NCBI GenBank assembly: GCA_034428435.1
Contig: DAOUHY010000113.1
Span: 1 to 64,000 of the forward strand
Reading direction: 5' to 3'
DNA: 64,000 bases
DNA from: Bin5 sp034428435
GTDB taxonomy: Bacteria > Chloroflexota > Anaerolineae > Caldilineales > Caldilineaceae
Part shown: positions 1-9,527 of the stretch, piece by piece
Position numbering within the stretch: position 1 is the stretch's first letter
How the letters are laid out: the number at the start of each line of letters is the position of its first letter
Notes under the pieces: generated by a model
The model's database searches: none
What the model saw: only the letters and a program-made list of their open reading frames with translations
What the model was told of the DNA's origin: nothing
Translations under genes and position numbers: made by a program

Positions 1-4
1 ATCA

Positions 5-33
5 TCGACATCACAGAACAGTTCAAGTATACT
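5..33 (+). promoter_or_regulatory. Candidate promoter for the ahcY-metK operon
   Basis: A -35 hexamer TCGACA (5-10) and a -10 hexamer TATACT (28-33) are separated by 17 bp, and each matches the sigma-70 consensus at five of six positions. Transcription would start near position 40, giving a leader of about 260 nt before ahcY that contains the hairpins at 155-237. This is a sequence match only. Confidence 0.5.
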
Positions 34-44
34 CATTTATGAGT
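31..44. promoter_or_regulatory. Inverted repeat overlapping the promoter
   Basis: ACTCAT and ATGAGT form a perfect 6-bp inverted repeat around a 2-bp centre. It overlaps the end of the proposed -10 element and the expected transcription start, a common position for a repressor operator. The regulator is unknown. Confidence 0.35.
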
Positions 45-154
45 GCCTTTCTTTGCTGGTGAATCGTGGTTGCCGAACTTCTATTCTACCAGCTTGGTTA
101 GGCGCTCATTTACTCCGAATTCAGGTTAACTACGTTTCCTTTCGAAACAAGCCG

Positions 155-237
155 ACACCGGTCAAGTTGATTCGGTGTGGGTCACCTCTAGTCAAAGCAT
201 TTGCCGGCTAAAGGGCAAGTTGAACCGCCACTTTGAC
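155..237 (+). ncRNA. Candidate structured leader RNA upstream of ahcY-metK
   Basis: Three perfect stems are visible. ACACCG (155-160) pairs with CGGTGT (173-178). GTCAAAG (191-197) pairs with CTTTGAC (231-237). TTGCC (201-205) pairs with GGCAA (214-218) inside the second stem. The 8-mer CAAGTTGA occurs both in the first loop (163-170) and at 216-223. Leaders of ahcY/metK operons in other phyla often carry SAM or SAH riboswitches, but I do not recognise the consensus of a known class here. A perfect TTGACA at 233-238 could instead act as a -35 element, although no good -10 follows it. Confidence 0.35.
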
Positions 238-300
238 AATTGCCTGACCATGAAATACTGAGTCCAAAACACTTCATTCGTTTGAGGAGTTACCCCACAG

Positions 301-1584
301 ATGTCCACAGCAGTTCAAGGCAAGAACTACGACATAGCCGATATCAGCCTGGCCGAGCGCGGCCGCTTTCGCATGCAATGGGCAGCCAAAGAGATGCCGG
401 TGCTCGACTTGCTGGAAGACCGCTACCGCCGCGAACGCCCCTTTGAAGGCGTACGTATGGCCGCAGCCATGCACGTCACCAGTGAAACAGCCAACCTGAT
501 GCGCATTCTCATCGCCGGCGGCGCTGAAATCGCACTCTGCGCAAGCAATCCTCTCAGCACACAGGATGATATCGCCGCCGCCCTCGTCTCCTACTATGAA
601 ATGCCCGTATTCGCCATCAAAGGCGAGACCACCGCTCAGTACAACGCCCACCTCAACGCAACGCTGGATACCGGTCCCCACCTGACCATGGACGACGGCA
701 TGGACCTCGTCGCTATGCTCCATACGCAGCGCAGCAGCCTGCTTGACGGCGTAATGGGGGGAACCGAGGAGACCACAACCGGCGTTATCCGGCTCAGGGC
801 GATGGCCGCCCAGGGCAAACTGGCCTTTCCCGTCATCGCCGTCAACGACGCCATGACCAAGCACTTCTTCGACAACCGCTACGGCACCGGCCAGAGCACC
901 TTGGACGGAATCATCCGCGCCACCAACGTCCTCATGGCTGGCAAAACCTTCGTCGTCGGCGGCTATGGTTGGTGCAGTAAAGGCATCGCCATGCGCGCCA
1001 AGGGCATGGGCGCCAACGTCATCGTCACCGAAATCGACCCGCTGCGCGCCCTGGAAGCGGTCATGGACGGGTTCCAGGTCTTGCCCATGTCCCATGCGGC
1101 CAATGTGGGACACATATTCTGTTCCGCCACCGGCGACATAAACGTAATCGACCGCCATCACATGGACCAGATGCGTGATGGTGCCATTCTCGCCAATAGC
1201 GGCCACTTCGACGTCGAGATAAATATGAAGGCGCTCGAGGCTATGTCCACCAAAATCACCCGCGTGCGCGATTTTCTGGACGAATACACGCTTGAAGACG
1301 GCCGGCGCATCTATGTTGCCGGCGAAGGGCGCCTCGTCAATCTCGCCGCGGCCGAAGGCCACCCCAGCGCCGTCATGGACATGAGCTTTGCCAATCAGGC
1401 CCTCGCCGCCGAGTACCTGCTCAATCACAGCGACGAGATGACCGGAAACGTCTACGATATGCCCGAAGAACTCGACCGCGAGATCGCGGCCCTCAAGCTA
1501 AGAGCCATGGGCGTTGAAATCGATACCCTAACCGCCGAACAAGAGGCCTATCTGAATGAGTGGACTCTTGGCACAGCCGAATAA
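301..1584 (+). CDS. ahcY: Adenosylhomocysteinase (S-adenosyl-L-homocysteine hydrolase)
   Basis: This cytosolic enzyme reversibly splits S-adenosylhomocysteine into adenosine and homocysteine, removing the by-product that inhibits methyltransferases. The 427-aa protein carries the substrate-site segment NDAMTKHFFDN at about residue 182 and the NAD-binding glycine loop GYGWCSKG at 221-228. The length fits the shorter bacterial/archaeal form. The ATG start follows a GAGGAG ribosome site 11 nt upstream. metK follows 48 nt later, so the two consecutive methyl-cycle enzymes probably share a transcript. Assignment is firm. Confidence 0.97.
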   Translation: MSTAVQGKNYDIADISLAERGRFRMQWAAKEMPVLDLLEDRYRRERPFEGVRMAAAMHVTSETANLMRILIAGGAEIALCASNPLSTQDDIAAALVSYYEMPVFAIKGETTAQYNAHLNATLDTGPHLTMDDGMDLVAMLHTQRSSLLDGVMGGTEETTTGVIRLRAMAAQGKLAFPVIAVNDAMTKHFFDNRYGTGQSTLDGIIRATNVLMAGKTFVVGGYGWCSKGIAMRAKGMGANVIVTEIDPLRALEAVMDGFQVLPMSHAANVGHIFCSATGDINVIDRHHMDQMRDGAILANSGHFDVEINMKALEAMSTKITRVRDFLDEYTLEDGRRIYVAGEGRLVNLAAAEGHPSAVMDMSFANQALAAEYLLNHSDEMTGNVYDMPEELDREIAALKLRAMGVEIDTLTAEQEAYLNEWTLGTAE

Positions 1585-1632
1585 GACTGCCGCCGCCCGC
1601 AGGCATGTGAACCGCAGTCAGGAGAACAGCCA

Positions 1633-2847
<1,215 letters not shown>

Positions 2848-2861
2848 ACCTGTCGTCACCC

Positions 2862-3758
2862 ATGGAAACACAGCAGCAGCCTGCCGGTGCCCCATTCTCA
2901 CTCCGTGAACTGCCGGCACCATTCTGGTACACTGTAACAATTTCAACGGGTCTTTCCCTTGTAATCATCCTCGTCCTGGTCGTCCTGGGCTACCGTGACG
3001 GCCTCAGGCGCGGCGAGGCCCAGAGCCGCCAACAGGTTGCCATCCTACTGCAACGCGCGTCCGACATGCTGGATGCCGGTATGCACGAGGAAGCACGCGC
3101 CGTCTACGCAGGAATCCTTGAGTTCGATCCGCAGAACGATGCTGCCCGCTCCGCCATTTCAGCCGTGGACGCAATCGATACGTCCGAGACGGTTTCTGAG
3201 ACGGTAGCAGAGCCGACCGCCACAGATCTTGAGTGGGCCAGGGCGATGGCCCTGTATGAAGAAGGCCGCTGGCAGGAAGCGATCCAGCGCTTCTCCTTTG
3301 TGCAGTCCATGCAACCCGGGTACAGGAGAGATGACCTGCAAAAGAATCTCTTCGTCGCTTACGTCGAGCTGGCGAGGGCAGCAATCGTTGAAGGCAAACT
3401 GGAAGGGGCCGTGCAGCTGTTTGACAGCGCCCTCAAGCTGGACCCGAACAACCCACAGGTTCAGGAGGAGCGCTACATGATTGCCCACTATGTCGATGTC
3501 AAAACCTATTGGGGTGCCGACTGGGCCCACGTCATTCGCCTCCTCGAGGATCTCTACCGCATCGACCCCGAATACCGCGACGTCCAATTTCTGCTACAAA
3601 GAGCACACGTTTACTTGGGCGAAGGTTTCGCCCGCGAGGAAAATTGGTGCGCCGCAGCCGCCGAATACACAAGCGCCATCGCCGTCCTCGACTGGCTGGA
3701 ACTTCGGCCGAGAAGAGACGAGCTTGCAGCCAGTTGCCGAAATGGCGGTAGCGGCTAG
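2862..3758 (+). CDS. Membrane-anchored tetratricopeptide-repeat protein
   Basis: The 298-aa protein has a single N-terminal membrane segment (about residues 24-44, rich in I, L and V), followed by a soluble region with several TPR-like helical pairs, for example around residues 62-90, 120-150 and 162-195 (the pattern AVQLFDSALKLDPNNP is typical). TPR domains bind partner proteins; no catalytic motif is visible. It starts 14 nt after metK, so it is probably co-transcribed, but a functional link to the methyl cycle is not evident. The C-terminal part keeps TPR spacing but is more divergent. Confidence 0.7.
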   Translation: METQQQPAGAPFSLRELPAPFWYTVTISTGLSLVIILVLVVLGYRDGLRRGEAQSRQQVAILLQRASDMLDAGMHEEARAVYAGILEFDPQNDAARSAISAVDAIDTSETVSETVAEPTATDLEWARAMALYEEGRWQEAIQRFSFVQSMQPGYRRDDLQKNLFVAYVELARAAIVEGKLEGAVQLFDSALKLDPNNPQVQEERYMIAHYVDVKTYWGADWAHVIRLLEDLYRIDPEYRDVQFLLQRAHVYLGEGFAREENWCAAAAEYTSAIAVLDWLELRPRRDELAASCRNGGSG

Positions 3759-3787
3759 ACCTCAGTGGAACAGGACAACGGTGAGAA

Positions 3788-3816
3788 TTGTTCTTTCGGG
3801 CTGTTGAGGCTATAAT
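3788..3816 (+). promoter_or_regulatory. Promoter of the tRNA cluster
   Basis: TTGTTC (3788-3793) and a perfect TATAAT (3811-3816) are 17 bp apart and lie just upstream of tRNA-Pro. Transcription would start about 9 nt before the tRNA 5' end. Confidence 0.6.
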
Positions 3817-3831
3817 CACTCAGTGCAGAAC

Positions 3832-3907
<76 letters not shown>

Positions 3908-3908
3908 T

Positions 3909-3979
3909 GCGGGTATAGCTCAATGGTAGAGCGCCGGCCTTCCAAGCCGACGATGCGGGTTCGATCCCCGCTACCCGCT
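3909..3979 (+). tRNA. tRNA-Gly (anticodon TCC)
   Basis: A 71-nt cloverleaf with acceptor stem GCGGGTA/TACCCGC, anticodon loop CTTCCAA and T-arm GCGGG-TTCGATC-CCCGC. The anticodon is TCC. It follows tRNA-Pro by only three nucleotides, so both are processed from one transcript. Confidence 0.95.
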
Positions 3980-4001
3980 CTCATCCCTTCGTCCCAATGT
4001 T

Positions 4002-4073
4002 GGATCGGTAGCTCAATGGCAGAGCAAGGAGCTCATAACTCCTGGGTTACAGGTTCGAGTCCTGTCCGATCCA
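4002..4073 (+). tRNA. tRNA with CAT anticodon (elongator Met or Ile2)
   Basis: A 72-nt cloverleaf with acceptor stem GGATCGG/CCGATCC, anticodon stem AGGAG/CTCCT around loop CTCATAA and T-arm ACAGG-TTCGAGT-CCTGT. The first acceptor pair is G-C, so this is not a typical bacterial initiator, which has a 1-72 mismatch. Elongator methionine and lysidine-modified isoleucine tRNA cannot be separated by eye. Confidence 0.92.
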
Positions 4074-4130
4074 CTCTCCACCATTCCACTTTGTCCGCCC
4101 ATCCCACGGTGTCCCTTCAACAGAAGGTCC

Positions 4131-4196
4131 GGTGCCGCTGCCTTGGTGACCAGGTCGCGGGAGGCCTGATATGTCTCAAGTAGGGACGGCGGCACC
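4131..4196 (+). other. Stem-bounded element between the tRNAs and era
   Basis: GGTGCCGC (4131-4138) is the exact reverse complement of GCGGCACC (4189-4196), which would close a 50-nt interior containing a short imperfect hairpin (CCTTGG/CCAGG with a bulge). No T-run follows, so it is not a standard terminator. It may be a processed RNA end or chance; the gap 4074-4265 otherwise holds only the era promoter. Confidence 0.25.
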
Positions 4197-4254
4197 TCCA
4201 CGATATCTCATCGAGTCTCCTGTGGAACCCAGATCGAGTATCTGACGTTTGTGC

Positions 4255-4260
4255 TATAAT
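4255..4260 (+). promoter_or_regulatory. -10 element just upstream of era
   Basis: A perfect TATAAT ends six bases before the GTG codon at 4266. No convincing -35 lies 16-18 bp upstream. If used, the transcript would begin at or within a base of that GTG. Confidence 0.45.
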
Positions 4261-4265
4261 GCGTT

Positions 4266-5309
4266 GTGGCTGAATTGCCCGCCATAATTCCGGACAGGCC
4301 GGGATTGCCTTTTGTGAAAACTTTCATGCTACCTGAAGCAGCATTGGAAATTGGAAACGACGGATTCCCCGAGTCAATTCGCAGCGGATTCATTGCTGTG
4401 ATTGGGCGGCCAAATGTTGGTAAGTCCACTCTTCTGAACTGTTTGCTCGGGCAGAAGATCGCCATCACCAGCGACAAACCCCAGACCACACGCGATCAGA
4501 TCCTCGGCATCCGCACCGATGAAGATGCCCAGTTCATTTTCCTCGACACGCCCGGTATCCACCAGCCGCGAAACAAACTTGGCAAGCACATGGTCAACGT
4601 GGCCGAGCAGGCCATCGCCAGTGAATCCGATGTTATTTTGTGGCTGGTCGACATTGGCGAGCCGCCAACCGACGAAGATCTGTATATTGTCGAGCGCCTG
4701 CGCGAGTTGCATGAGGCCGCAGGCGAGTTGCCCTTCCTTCTGCTTGGCGCGAACAAGATTGACAGCTTGAGAGGAATCAGAGTTGAGGATAGGACCAACG
4801 AGTACCTTTCCCTTCTTAGGTGGCTCACCAAGGGAAGCGGCGCCCAGAAGTCCCTGCCCGTGCGAACAATGAGCGCGACGACCGGAGAGGGCGTGGAAGA
4901 ACTCGTCGCCGCGCTCGCCGAGTTGCTTCCCCCGGGACCTCTCTACTATCCCAGCGACCAGGTAACCGACCTCTCAATGCGGTTCATCGCCGCCGAAATC
5001 GTTCGCGAAAAAGCGCTGCAGTTTCTGCGCCAGGAGATCCCTCACAGTTTGGCCGTCTCAGTGACCGAGTGGAACGAGCGCAGCCCGGAAATGACACACG
5101 TAGCCGCCACACTGTACGTAGAGCGCCACAGCCAGAAGGGAATCGTTCTCGGCGGCAAAGGTTCTATGATCAAGAAAATCGGGCAGGCTGCTCGACCAGA
5201 AGTCGAAGAGATGGTCGGCACCCGCGTCTACCTGGAACTCTGGGTAAAGGTCCTTCAAAAGTGGCGCCGCAAGGAGAATCTTCTGCGTCGGTTGGGATAT
5301 CACATGTAG
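4266..5309 (+). CDS. era: GTPase Era
   Basis: Era is an essential GTPase that binds the 3' end of 16S rRNA during small-subunit assembly. The 347-aa form shows the G1 loop GRPNVGKS near residue 47, G3 DTPG, G4 NKID, and a C-terminal KH domain with the GxxG-type segment LGGKGSMIKKIG. The first 38 residues precede the point where Era proteins usually begin. The GTG at 4266 would require a nearly leaderless mRNA given the TATAAT at 4255; ATG 4326 is an alternative in-frame start giving 327 aa. Function is firm, start is not. Confidence 0.93.
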   Translation: MAELPAIIPDRPGLPFVKTFMLPEAALEIGNDGFPESIRSGFIAVIGRPNVGKSTLLNCLLGQKIAITSDKPQTTRDQILGIRTDEDAQFIFLDTPGIHQPRNKLGKHMVNVAEQAIASESDVILWLVDIGEPPTDEDLYIVERLRELHEAAGELPFLLLGANKIDSLRGIRVEDRTNEYLSLLRWLTKGSGAQKSLPVRTMSATTGEGVEELVAALAELLPPGPLYYPSDQVTDLSMRFIAAEIVREKALQFLRQEIPHSLAVSVTEWNERSPEMTHVAATLYVERHSQKGIVLGGKGSMIKKIGQAARPEVEEMVGTRVYLELWVKVLQKWRRKENLLRRLGYHM

Positions 5310-5408
5310 AGGCCTGAAGGAAAGAAATCAACTAAATCCGAACCGCTTTCGTCGGCCTGCCGTGCTCTGCCGGGGTCCTCTCGCCGCCTGGAGAGACAGC
5401 CCTTTCCA

Positions 5409-5438
5409 TTGGATTCACTGCGTGCGCTGTGATATGAT
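5409..5438 (+). promoter_or_regulatory. Promoter of mutS2
   Basis: TTGGAT (5409-5414) and TATGAT (5433-5438) are 18 bp apart and lie 38 bp before the mutS2 start codon. Confidence 0.5.
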
Positions 5439-5475
5439 CGGCCCAAGTTCGCACTAGAGTTTTGCAAGGTTCTTC

Positions 5476-7965
5476 ATGAATCCACATACGATTCGCGTTC
5501 TCGAATACGACAAGATTCTGAAAAAGTTGGCCACCTTCTGCGCCTTTGATGGCGGGGTCGAGCTTGCCACCTCTCTCCTTCCCAGCGATGACCTTCGCAC
5601 TATCAGCGACTGGATGGAGCAGACCAGTGAGGCTTGCCGACTCCTGGACCAGAAAACCGACATATTCTTTGGCGGCGTCTACGACCTGCGCGCTCTCGTC
5701 GCCAAGTCCGAGCGGGGCAGTATCCTGATTCCAACCGAGCTTGTCGAGATTCGTACGACTCTGATGCGTGCCCGGACCCTGCGCAACACTCTGACTCGCC
5801 TAAACCGCCAGTTTCCGCGTCTAGCCGACATCGCCTTTTCCATAGAGCCCTGCGAACACGTCATCGGCGAAATTAGCCGTTGCATCAATGACCGCGCCGA
5901 GGTCGTCGATAGCGCGTCCTCTGATCTGAACCGCATTCGCGCCCAGCTACGCGTCGCCCAGGATAGGCTCCTCAGCACCCTCGACAGGCTCGTCCAAAAC
6001 ACCGAGATCATCCCCTTTTTGCAGGAATCAATCGTCACGCAACGCCAAGGTCGCTACGTCATACCCGTGCGCTCCGAATACAAGGCGCAGGTGCAGGGCA
6101 TCGTTCACGACCAGTCTGCAAGTGGCGCCACCTTTTTCATCGAGCCATTGACGGTGGTTGAGCAGAACAACGCTGTCCGTGAACTGGAGCTGGATGAAGA
6201 AAAGGAAGTTCGGCGCATTCTGGCCGAGCTCTCGGATCTCGTTGCCGACGAAGGGCCCTACATAAACCGCAACGTTCAGATCCTGTCCCAGCTCGACTTC
6301 ACATTCGCCAAGGCCAAGTACGCCCTTGAGACGGAGGCTACCGCGCCCGAAATCGTCCCCTTTCAGCAGAATCGCGCCGAGATTTTCGCCGGGATCGACG
6401 AGGACACGAAGGAAGAGCGTACGATCCAGCACCCTGGCTCGGTAGTGAACTTCCGCCAGGCTCGCCACCCCCTTCTGGATCCGGATTCTGTCGTGCCCAT
6501 TGACGTCTATTTCGACAACGAATGCTACATACTCGTCGTTACCGGCCCCAACACCGGCGGAAAGACCGTGACCCTCAAGACCGTAGGCCTCCTTACTCTT
6601 ATGGCCCAGTCAGGCCTGATGATTCCCGCCGAAGAGGGCAGTACCCTCTCCGTCTTCGAAGGCGTTTATGCGGACATCGGCGACGAACAGTCCATCGAAC
6701 AGAATCTGAGCACGTTCTCAAGTCACATGACCAACATCATCAGCATTCTGGAAGAGGCAGACCCTCAGAGCCTCGTCCTGCTCGATGAGCTTGGCGCCGG
6801 CACCGACCCGGACGAAGGTTCCGCCCTCGCCGCTGCTCTGCTTGAAAACCTGCGCGACCGGGGCATTACAGCATTGGCAACAACACACTACAGCGATCTG
6901 AAACTCTACGCGCACAACACCGCAGGCGTGCGCAACGCCTCTGTTGAATTTGATGTCGAAAACCTGAGCCCGACGTTCGAGCTCAGCATTGGCCTCCCTG
7001 GGCGCTCCAACGCCTTGACCATCGCACGCCGCCTCGGTCTGAATCCGGTCATCGTCGATGACGCCGAGAAGATGTCCCGCCCGGAATCTCTCGAAGTCGA
7101 GGCCATGCTCGAGGACGTGCGGCACGCGCGCCAGGAGGCCAGGCGCGTGCTGAATCACGCCAAGGAAAGAGAAAGAAGTGCCCAAGTCGCCGAGGAGGAC
7201 CTACGCTACCAGTTGGCCAGAATCGAGGAGGCGCGCCGCCAGGTAGTCGCGGAAACTCGCACCACGATGCAGAATGAGCTGGCGGAAATCCGCCGCGAGA
7301 TCGACGGTTTTCGCAGGCGCATGGCAAAGGGCGGCGCCGGCAGTCAGGATGCACACAACCAGTTCCTGCAGCAGGCCAGCCAAGCCGTCGGTCGCCGCCA
7401 ACTGGATTCCGAGGGACGCGTCGAACAGGAGGTCGCTACCCCCGGCGCGCCGGACTCGCGTATTCGCGGCCCCATTGAAAGAGGAGACCGCGTCTTCGTT
7501 CCAAACCTGCAGGCCACTGGCGAAGTCATCGCCATAGAAAATCGCGGCGGAGTGGCGCACGAGGCCGACGTACAGGTTGGCAACTTCCGTCTCAGACTGC
7601 CCGTCAGGCGTCTTGAGTTGCGCAGCAAAGCCCAAACAGAGCCACTGGCACCGCCCCAACCCGCAGTCAGAGTACACAAAAAGGCCAAAACAGGCGACGC
7701 TGGTTCGACCTCGCTTACTGAGATCGATCTGCGCGGGGAAAGGGTGGATGCCGGCCTGCAGAGGTTGGAGGGGTACCTTGATGACGCCTATCTTGAGAAT
7801 CTTCCCTGGGTGCGCATCATTCATGGCAAGGGAACCGGAGCCATGAGGGATGCCGTGCGCTCTGCCTTGAAGGGTCATCCCCTCGTCAGCAAGTACCGTC
7901 CGGGCGAGTTGGGCGAAGGCGATGACGGCGTGACGGTCGCCAATCTAATGACCGACGAAAACTAG
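5476..7965 (+). CDS. mutS2: MutS2 (RqcU) family ATPase/endonuclease
   Basis: MutS2 proteins are MutS-like dimeric ATPases without the mismatch-recognition domain; they act against recombination intermediates and, in Bacillus, split collided ribosomes. The 829-aa protein has the core and clamp region (1-330), Walker A GPNTGGKT at about 357, Walker B LLDELGAGTDP, a long coiled coil (about 530-625) and a C-terminal Smr nuclease domain (about 750-829) with the family segments LRGERVD and IHGKGTGAMR. The ATG follows an AAGG site. The Wzz-like gene starts 10 nt after the stop. Confidence 0.95.
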   Translation: MNPHTIRVLEYDKILKKLATFCAFDGGVELATSLLPSDDLRTISDWMEQTSEACRLLDQKTDIFFGGVYDLRALVAKSERGSILIPTELVEIRTTLMRARTLRNTLTRLNRQFPRLADIAFSIEPCEHVIGEISRCINDRAEVVDSASSDLNRIRAQLRVAQDRLLSTLDRLVQNTEIIPFLQESIVTQRQGRYVIPVRSEYKAQVQGIVHDQSASGATFFIEPLTVVEQNNAVRELELDEEKEVRRILAELSDLVADEGPYINRNVQILSQLDFTFAKAKYALETEATAPEIVPFQQNRAEIFAGIDEDTKEERTIQHPGSVVNFRQARHPLLDPDSVVPIDVYFDNECYILVVTGPNTGGKTVTLKTVGLLTLMAQSGLMIPAEEGSTLSVFEGVYADIGDEQSIEQNLSTFSSHMTNIISILEEADPQSLVLLDELGAGTDPDEGSALAAALLENLRDRGITALATTHYSDLKLYAHNTAGVRNASVEFDVENLSPTFELSIGLPGRSNALTIARRLGLNPVIVDDAEKMSRPESLEVEAMLEDVRHARQEARRVLNHAKERERSAQVAEEDLRYQLARIEEARRQVVAETRTTMQNELAEIRREIDGFRRRMAKGGAGSQDAHNQFLQQASQAVGRRQLDSEGRVEQEVATPGAPDSRIRGPIERGDRVFVPNLQATGEVIAIENRGGVAHEADVQVGNFRLRLPVRRLELRSKAQTEPLAPPQPAVRVHKKAKTGDAGSTSLTEIDLRGERVDAGLQRLEGYLDDAYLENLPWVRIIHGKGTGAMRDAVRSALKGHPLVSKYRPGELGEGDDGVTVANLMTDEN

Positions 7966-7975
7966 GCGGCCGCAC

Positions 7976-8671
7976 ATGGAACTGCGGGAATACTGGGCGA
8001 TTCTGAGGAGACGCTGGGCCGCCCCCATACTCCTGCCTGTCCTGGTTGCCCTGTTCAGCGCAGTGCAGCTGCGCCCCTGGGAGGCGCCGGCGCCCACCTA
8101 CAGCGCTTCAATGCGCATCCTGGTGGGCGTGCTGCCGCTCGAAGGAGTCGATGAAGTCGAATACGACCCTCGCTACTATGCGTGGATGACAAGCGAATAC
8201 CTCGTTGACGACTTTACCGAGGTACTCGCATCCGATCTGTTCGCCAGGGCCCTTAATGCCCGCCTGGCCGTGCAAGAGATCGCCATCCCGGCCGGCCTGC
8301 TCAGAGCAAGCGCCAACACGGGACAGCAGCACCGTATCATTCGGCTCACATTCAACTGGCATGACGCCGCCGAACTGCATGCGATCGGAGAGGCGGCTGT
8401 GGCCGAACTGGAAGAAAACGCCGCTGCATACTTTGCTCAACTGGGAACACAGGGCGCAGGCGTTCAGGTGATGGATCCCCCCACCGTAGTTGAGGTAGGC
8501 CCCAGCGCACGCCAGCGCGTTGAATGGCCGTTGCGAATCCTGCTGGCGCTTGTCACGGGCATCGGCCTGGCCTTTCTGCAGGAGTACCTGGACGACACCG
8601 TGCGCCGCCGAAATCAGTTGGAGGAAATGGGTTTGCCCTGTCTTGTCGCCGTTCCCAAGCAGCGAAGGTAG
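7976..8671 (+). CDS. Wzz/YveK-like polysaccharide chain-length determinant protein
   Basis: The 231-aa protein opens with the typical MELREYWAILRRRW start, a first membrane segment (about 17-32), an extracytoplasmic middle domain and a second membrane segment (about 183-200) before a short basic tail. This two-helix topology is that of Wzz/YveK/CapA proteins that set polymer length and activate a BY-kinase. It has no kinase domain of its own. It sits 10 nt after mutS2 and begins the exopolysaccharide cluster. Assignment to family is good; the polymer is unknown. Confidence 0.75.
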   Translation: MELREYWAILRRRWAAPILLPVLVALFSAVQLRPWEAPAPTYSASMRILVGVLPLEGVDEVEYDPRYYAWMTSEYLVDDFTEVLASDLFARALNARLAVQEIAIPAGLLRASANTGQQHRIIRLTFNWHDAAELHAIGEAAVAELEENAAAYFAQLGTQGAGVQVMDPPTVVEVGPSARQRVEWPLRILLALVTGIGLAFLQEYLDDTVRRRNQLEEMGLPCLVAVPKQRR

Positions 8672-8751
8672 ACAGAGGCCCTGGATAGGTCGACAGTGGC
8701 GCCGTCTGCCGCAGTCCATTGCGCTGCCCGACCCGCAGACTGGAGGTTTTC

Positions 8752-9432
8752 GTGATACAGGAATACAGCGGAGTGGTTCGTCGTTTTGGCTGGATAGTCA
8801 TCGTTGCAGTCCTGCTGGCGGGAACGCTTTCTTACGGAGTCAGTTTCCTCCAGGAGGAAATGTACCGGGCGACGGTCCATGTTAGTACGGTTCCAGCCCG
8901 ACCGGACTGGGGATTGGGAAACACGGCCAAGGAACTGATGCGAAACTTCGTTAGCAATCTGCGAACGTATGAAGTAGCCGAAGTGGTAATTGCACGTGCA
9001 CAATTGGACATGCATCCTAGCGACTTTCTGAGACTGACGAACATTGCCTCCGAACCGTCTACCTTCACGATTGAGATTGAAGCCCGTTCCAGAGACAAGA
9101 TCGTATCGGAAGTCATGGCGTTGACTTTGGCAGACTATTTTGTCGACGAACGCACCGCCTATTACGCGCAACAGGACAAACGCGACCGAATCGAGGTTAA
9201 AATTGTCAGCAGAGTGATCGAAGGCGCCCGCTACCAGCCCCAGCCTCTCATCAATACGATGGCAGGCGCGGTTCTCGGCTTTCTTCTGGGTGTTGGCCTG
9301 ATTCTCTTGATAGTCTGGATCGAGAGCGGTTTCCTCCGTACCCCTGATTCAGTGGAACGGACGCTCGATCTGGCCGTTCTCGGCGCGATTCCAGTAACAT
9401 CCTCCGGCTCAGTTTCAAAGTCAGAAGGATGA
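8752..9432 (+). CDS. Second Wzz/YveK-like chain-length determinant protein
   Basis: The 226-aa protein again has two membrane helices (about residues 15-34 and 175-198) around an external domain, and starts with the same IQEYSGVVRRFGW-type pattern. I chose GTG 8752 because a GGAGG site lies 5 nt upstream; an upstream in-frame ATG at 8719 has no such site. It is related in layout to the preceding gene but clearly diverged, so the cluster encodes a heteromeric or alternative pair. The BY-kinase-like partner follows. Confidence 0.75.
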   Translation: MIQEYSGVVRRFGWIVIVAVLLAGTLSYGVSFLQEEMYRATVHVSTVPARPDWGLGNTAKELMRNFVSNLRTYEVAEVVIARAQLDMHPSDFLRLTNIASEPSTFTIEIEARSRDKIVSEVMALTLADYFVDERTAYYAQQDKRDRIEVKIVSRVIEGARYQPQPLINTMAGAVLGFLLGVGLILLIVWIESGFLRTPDSVERTLDLAVLGAIPVTSSGSVSKSEG

Positions 9433-9466
9433 GAAGGCTCTCCCGCGCCGGTTTCCAGTACCTAGA

Positions 9467-9502
9467 GGACAGGGGTCACTGCCTATGTCAAGACCCTTGT
9501 CC
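9467..9502 (+). other. Strong hairpin between the Wzz-like and kinase-like genes
   Basis: GGACAGGGGTC (9467-9477) pairs with GACCCTTGTCC (9492-9502) over 11 bp with one G-U pair and a 14-nt loop. The sequence after it is only moderately T-rich (CCTTTGATT). It may be a weak terminator, an mRNA-stability element or an attenuator setting expression of the downstream gene. Confidence 0.45.
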
Positions 9503-9527
9503 CTTTGATTCCCTAAAGGAAGGGTAG

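Noticed and set aside
274..1428. Long open frame on the minus strand opposite ahcY (384 codons)
   Set aside because: It lies fully antisense to a clear ahcY and has no family motif; codon structure of the real gene explains it.
4002..4073. Initiator tRNA-fMet assignment for the CAT tRNA
   Set aside because: The first acceptor pair is G-C, while bacterial initiators have a mismatch at 1-72.
7201..7878. Open frame of 225 codons antisense to mutS2
   Set aside because: It overlaps the coiled-coil and Smr parts of mutS2 and has no recognisable domain.
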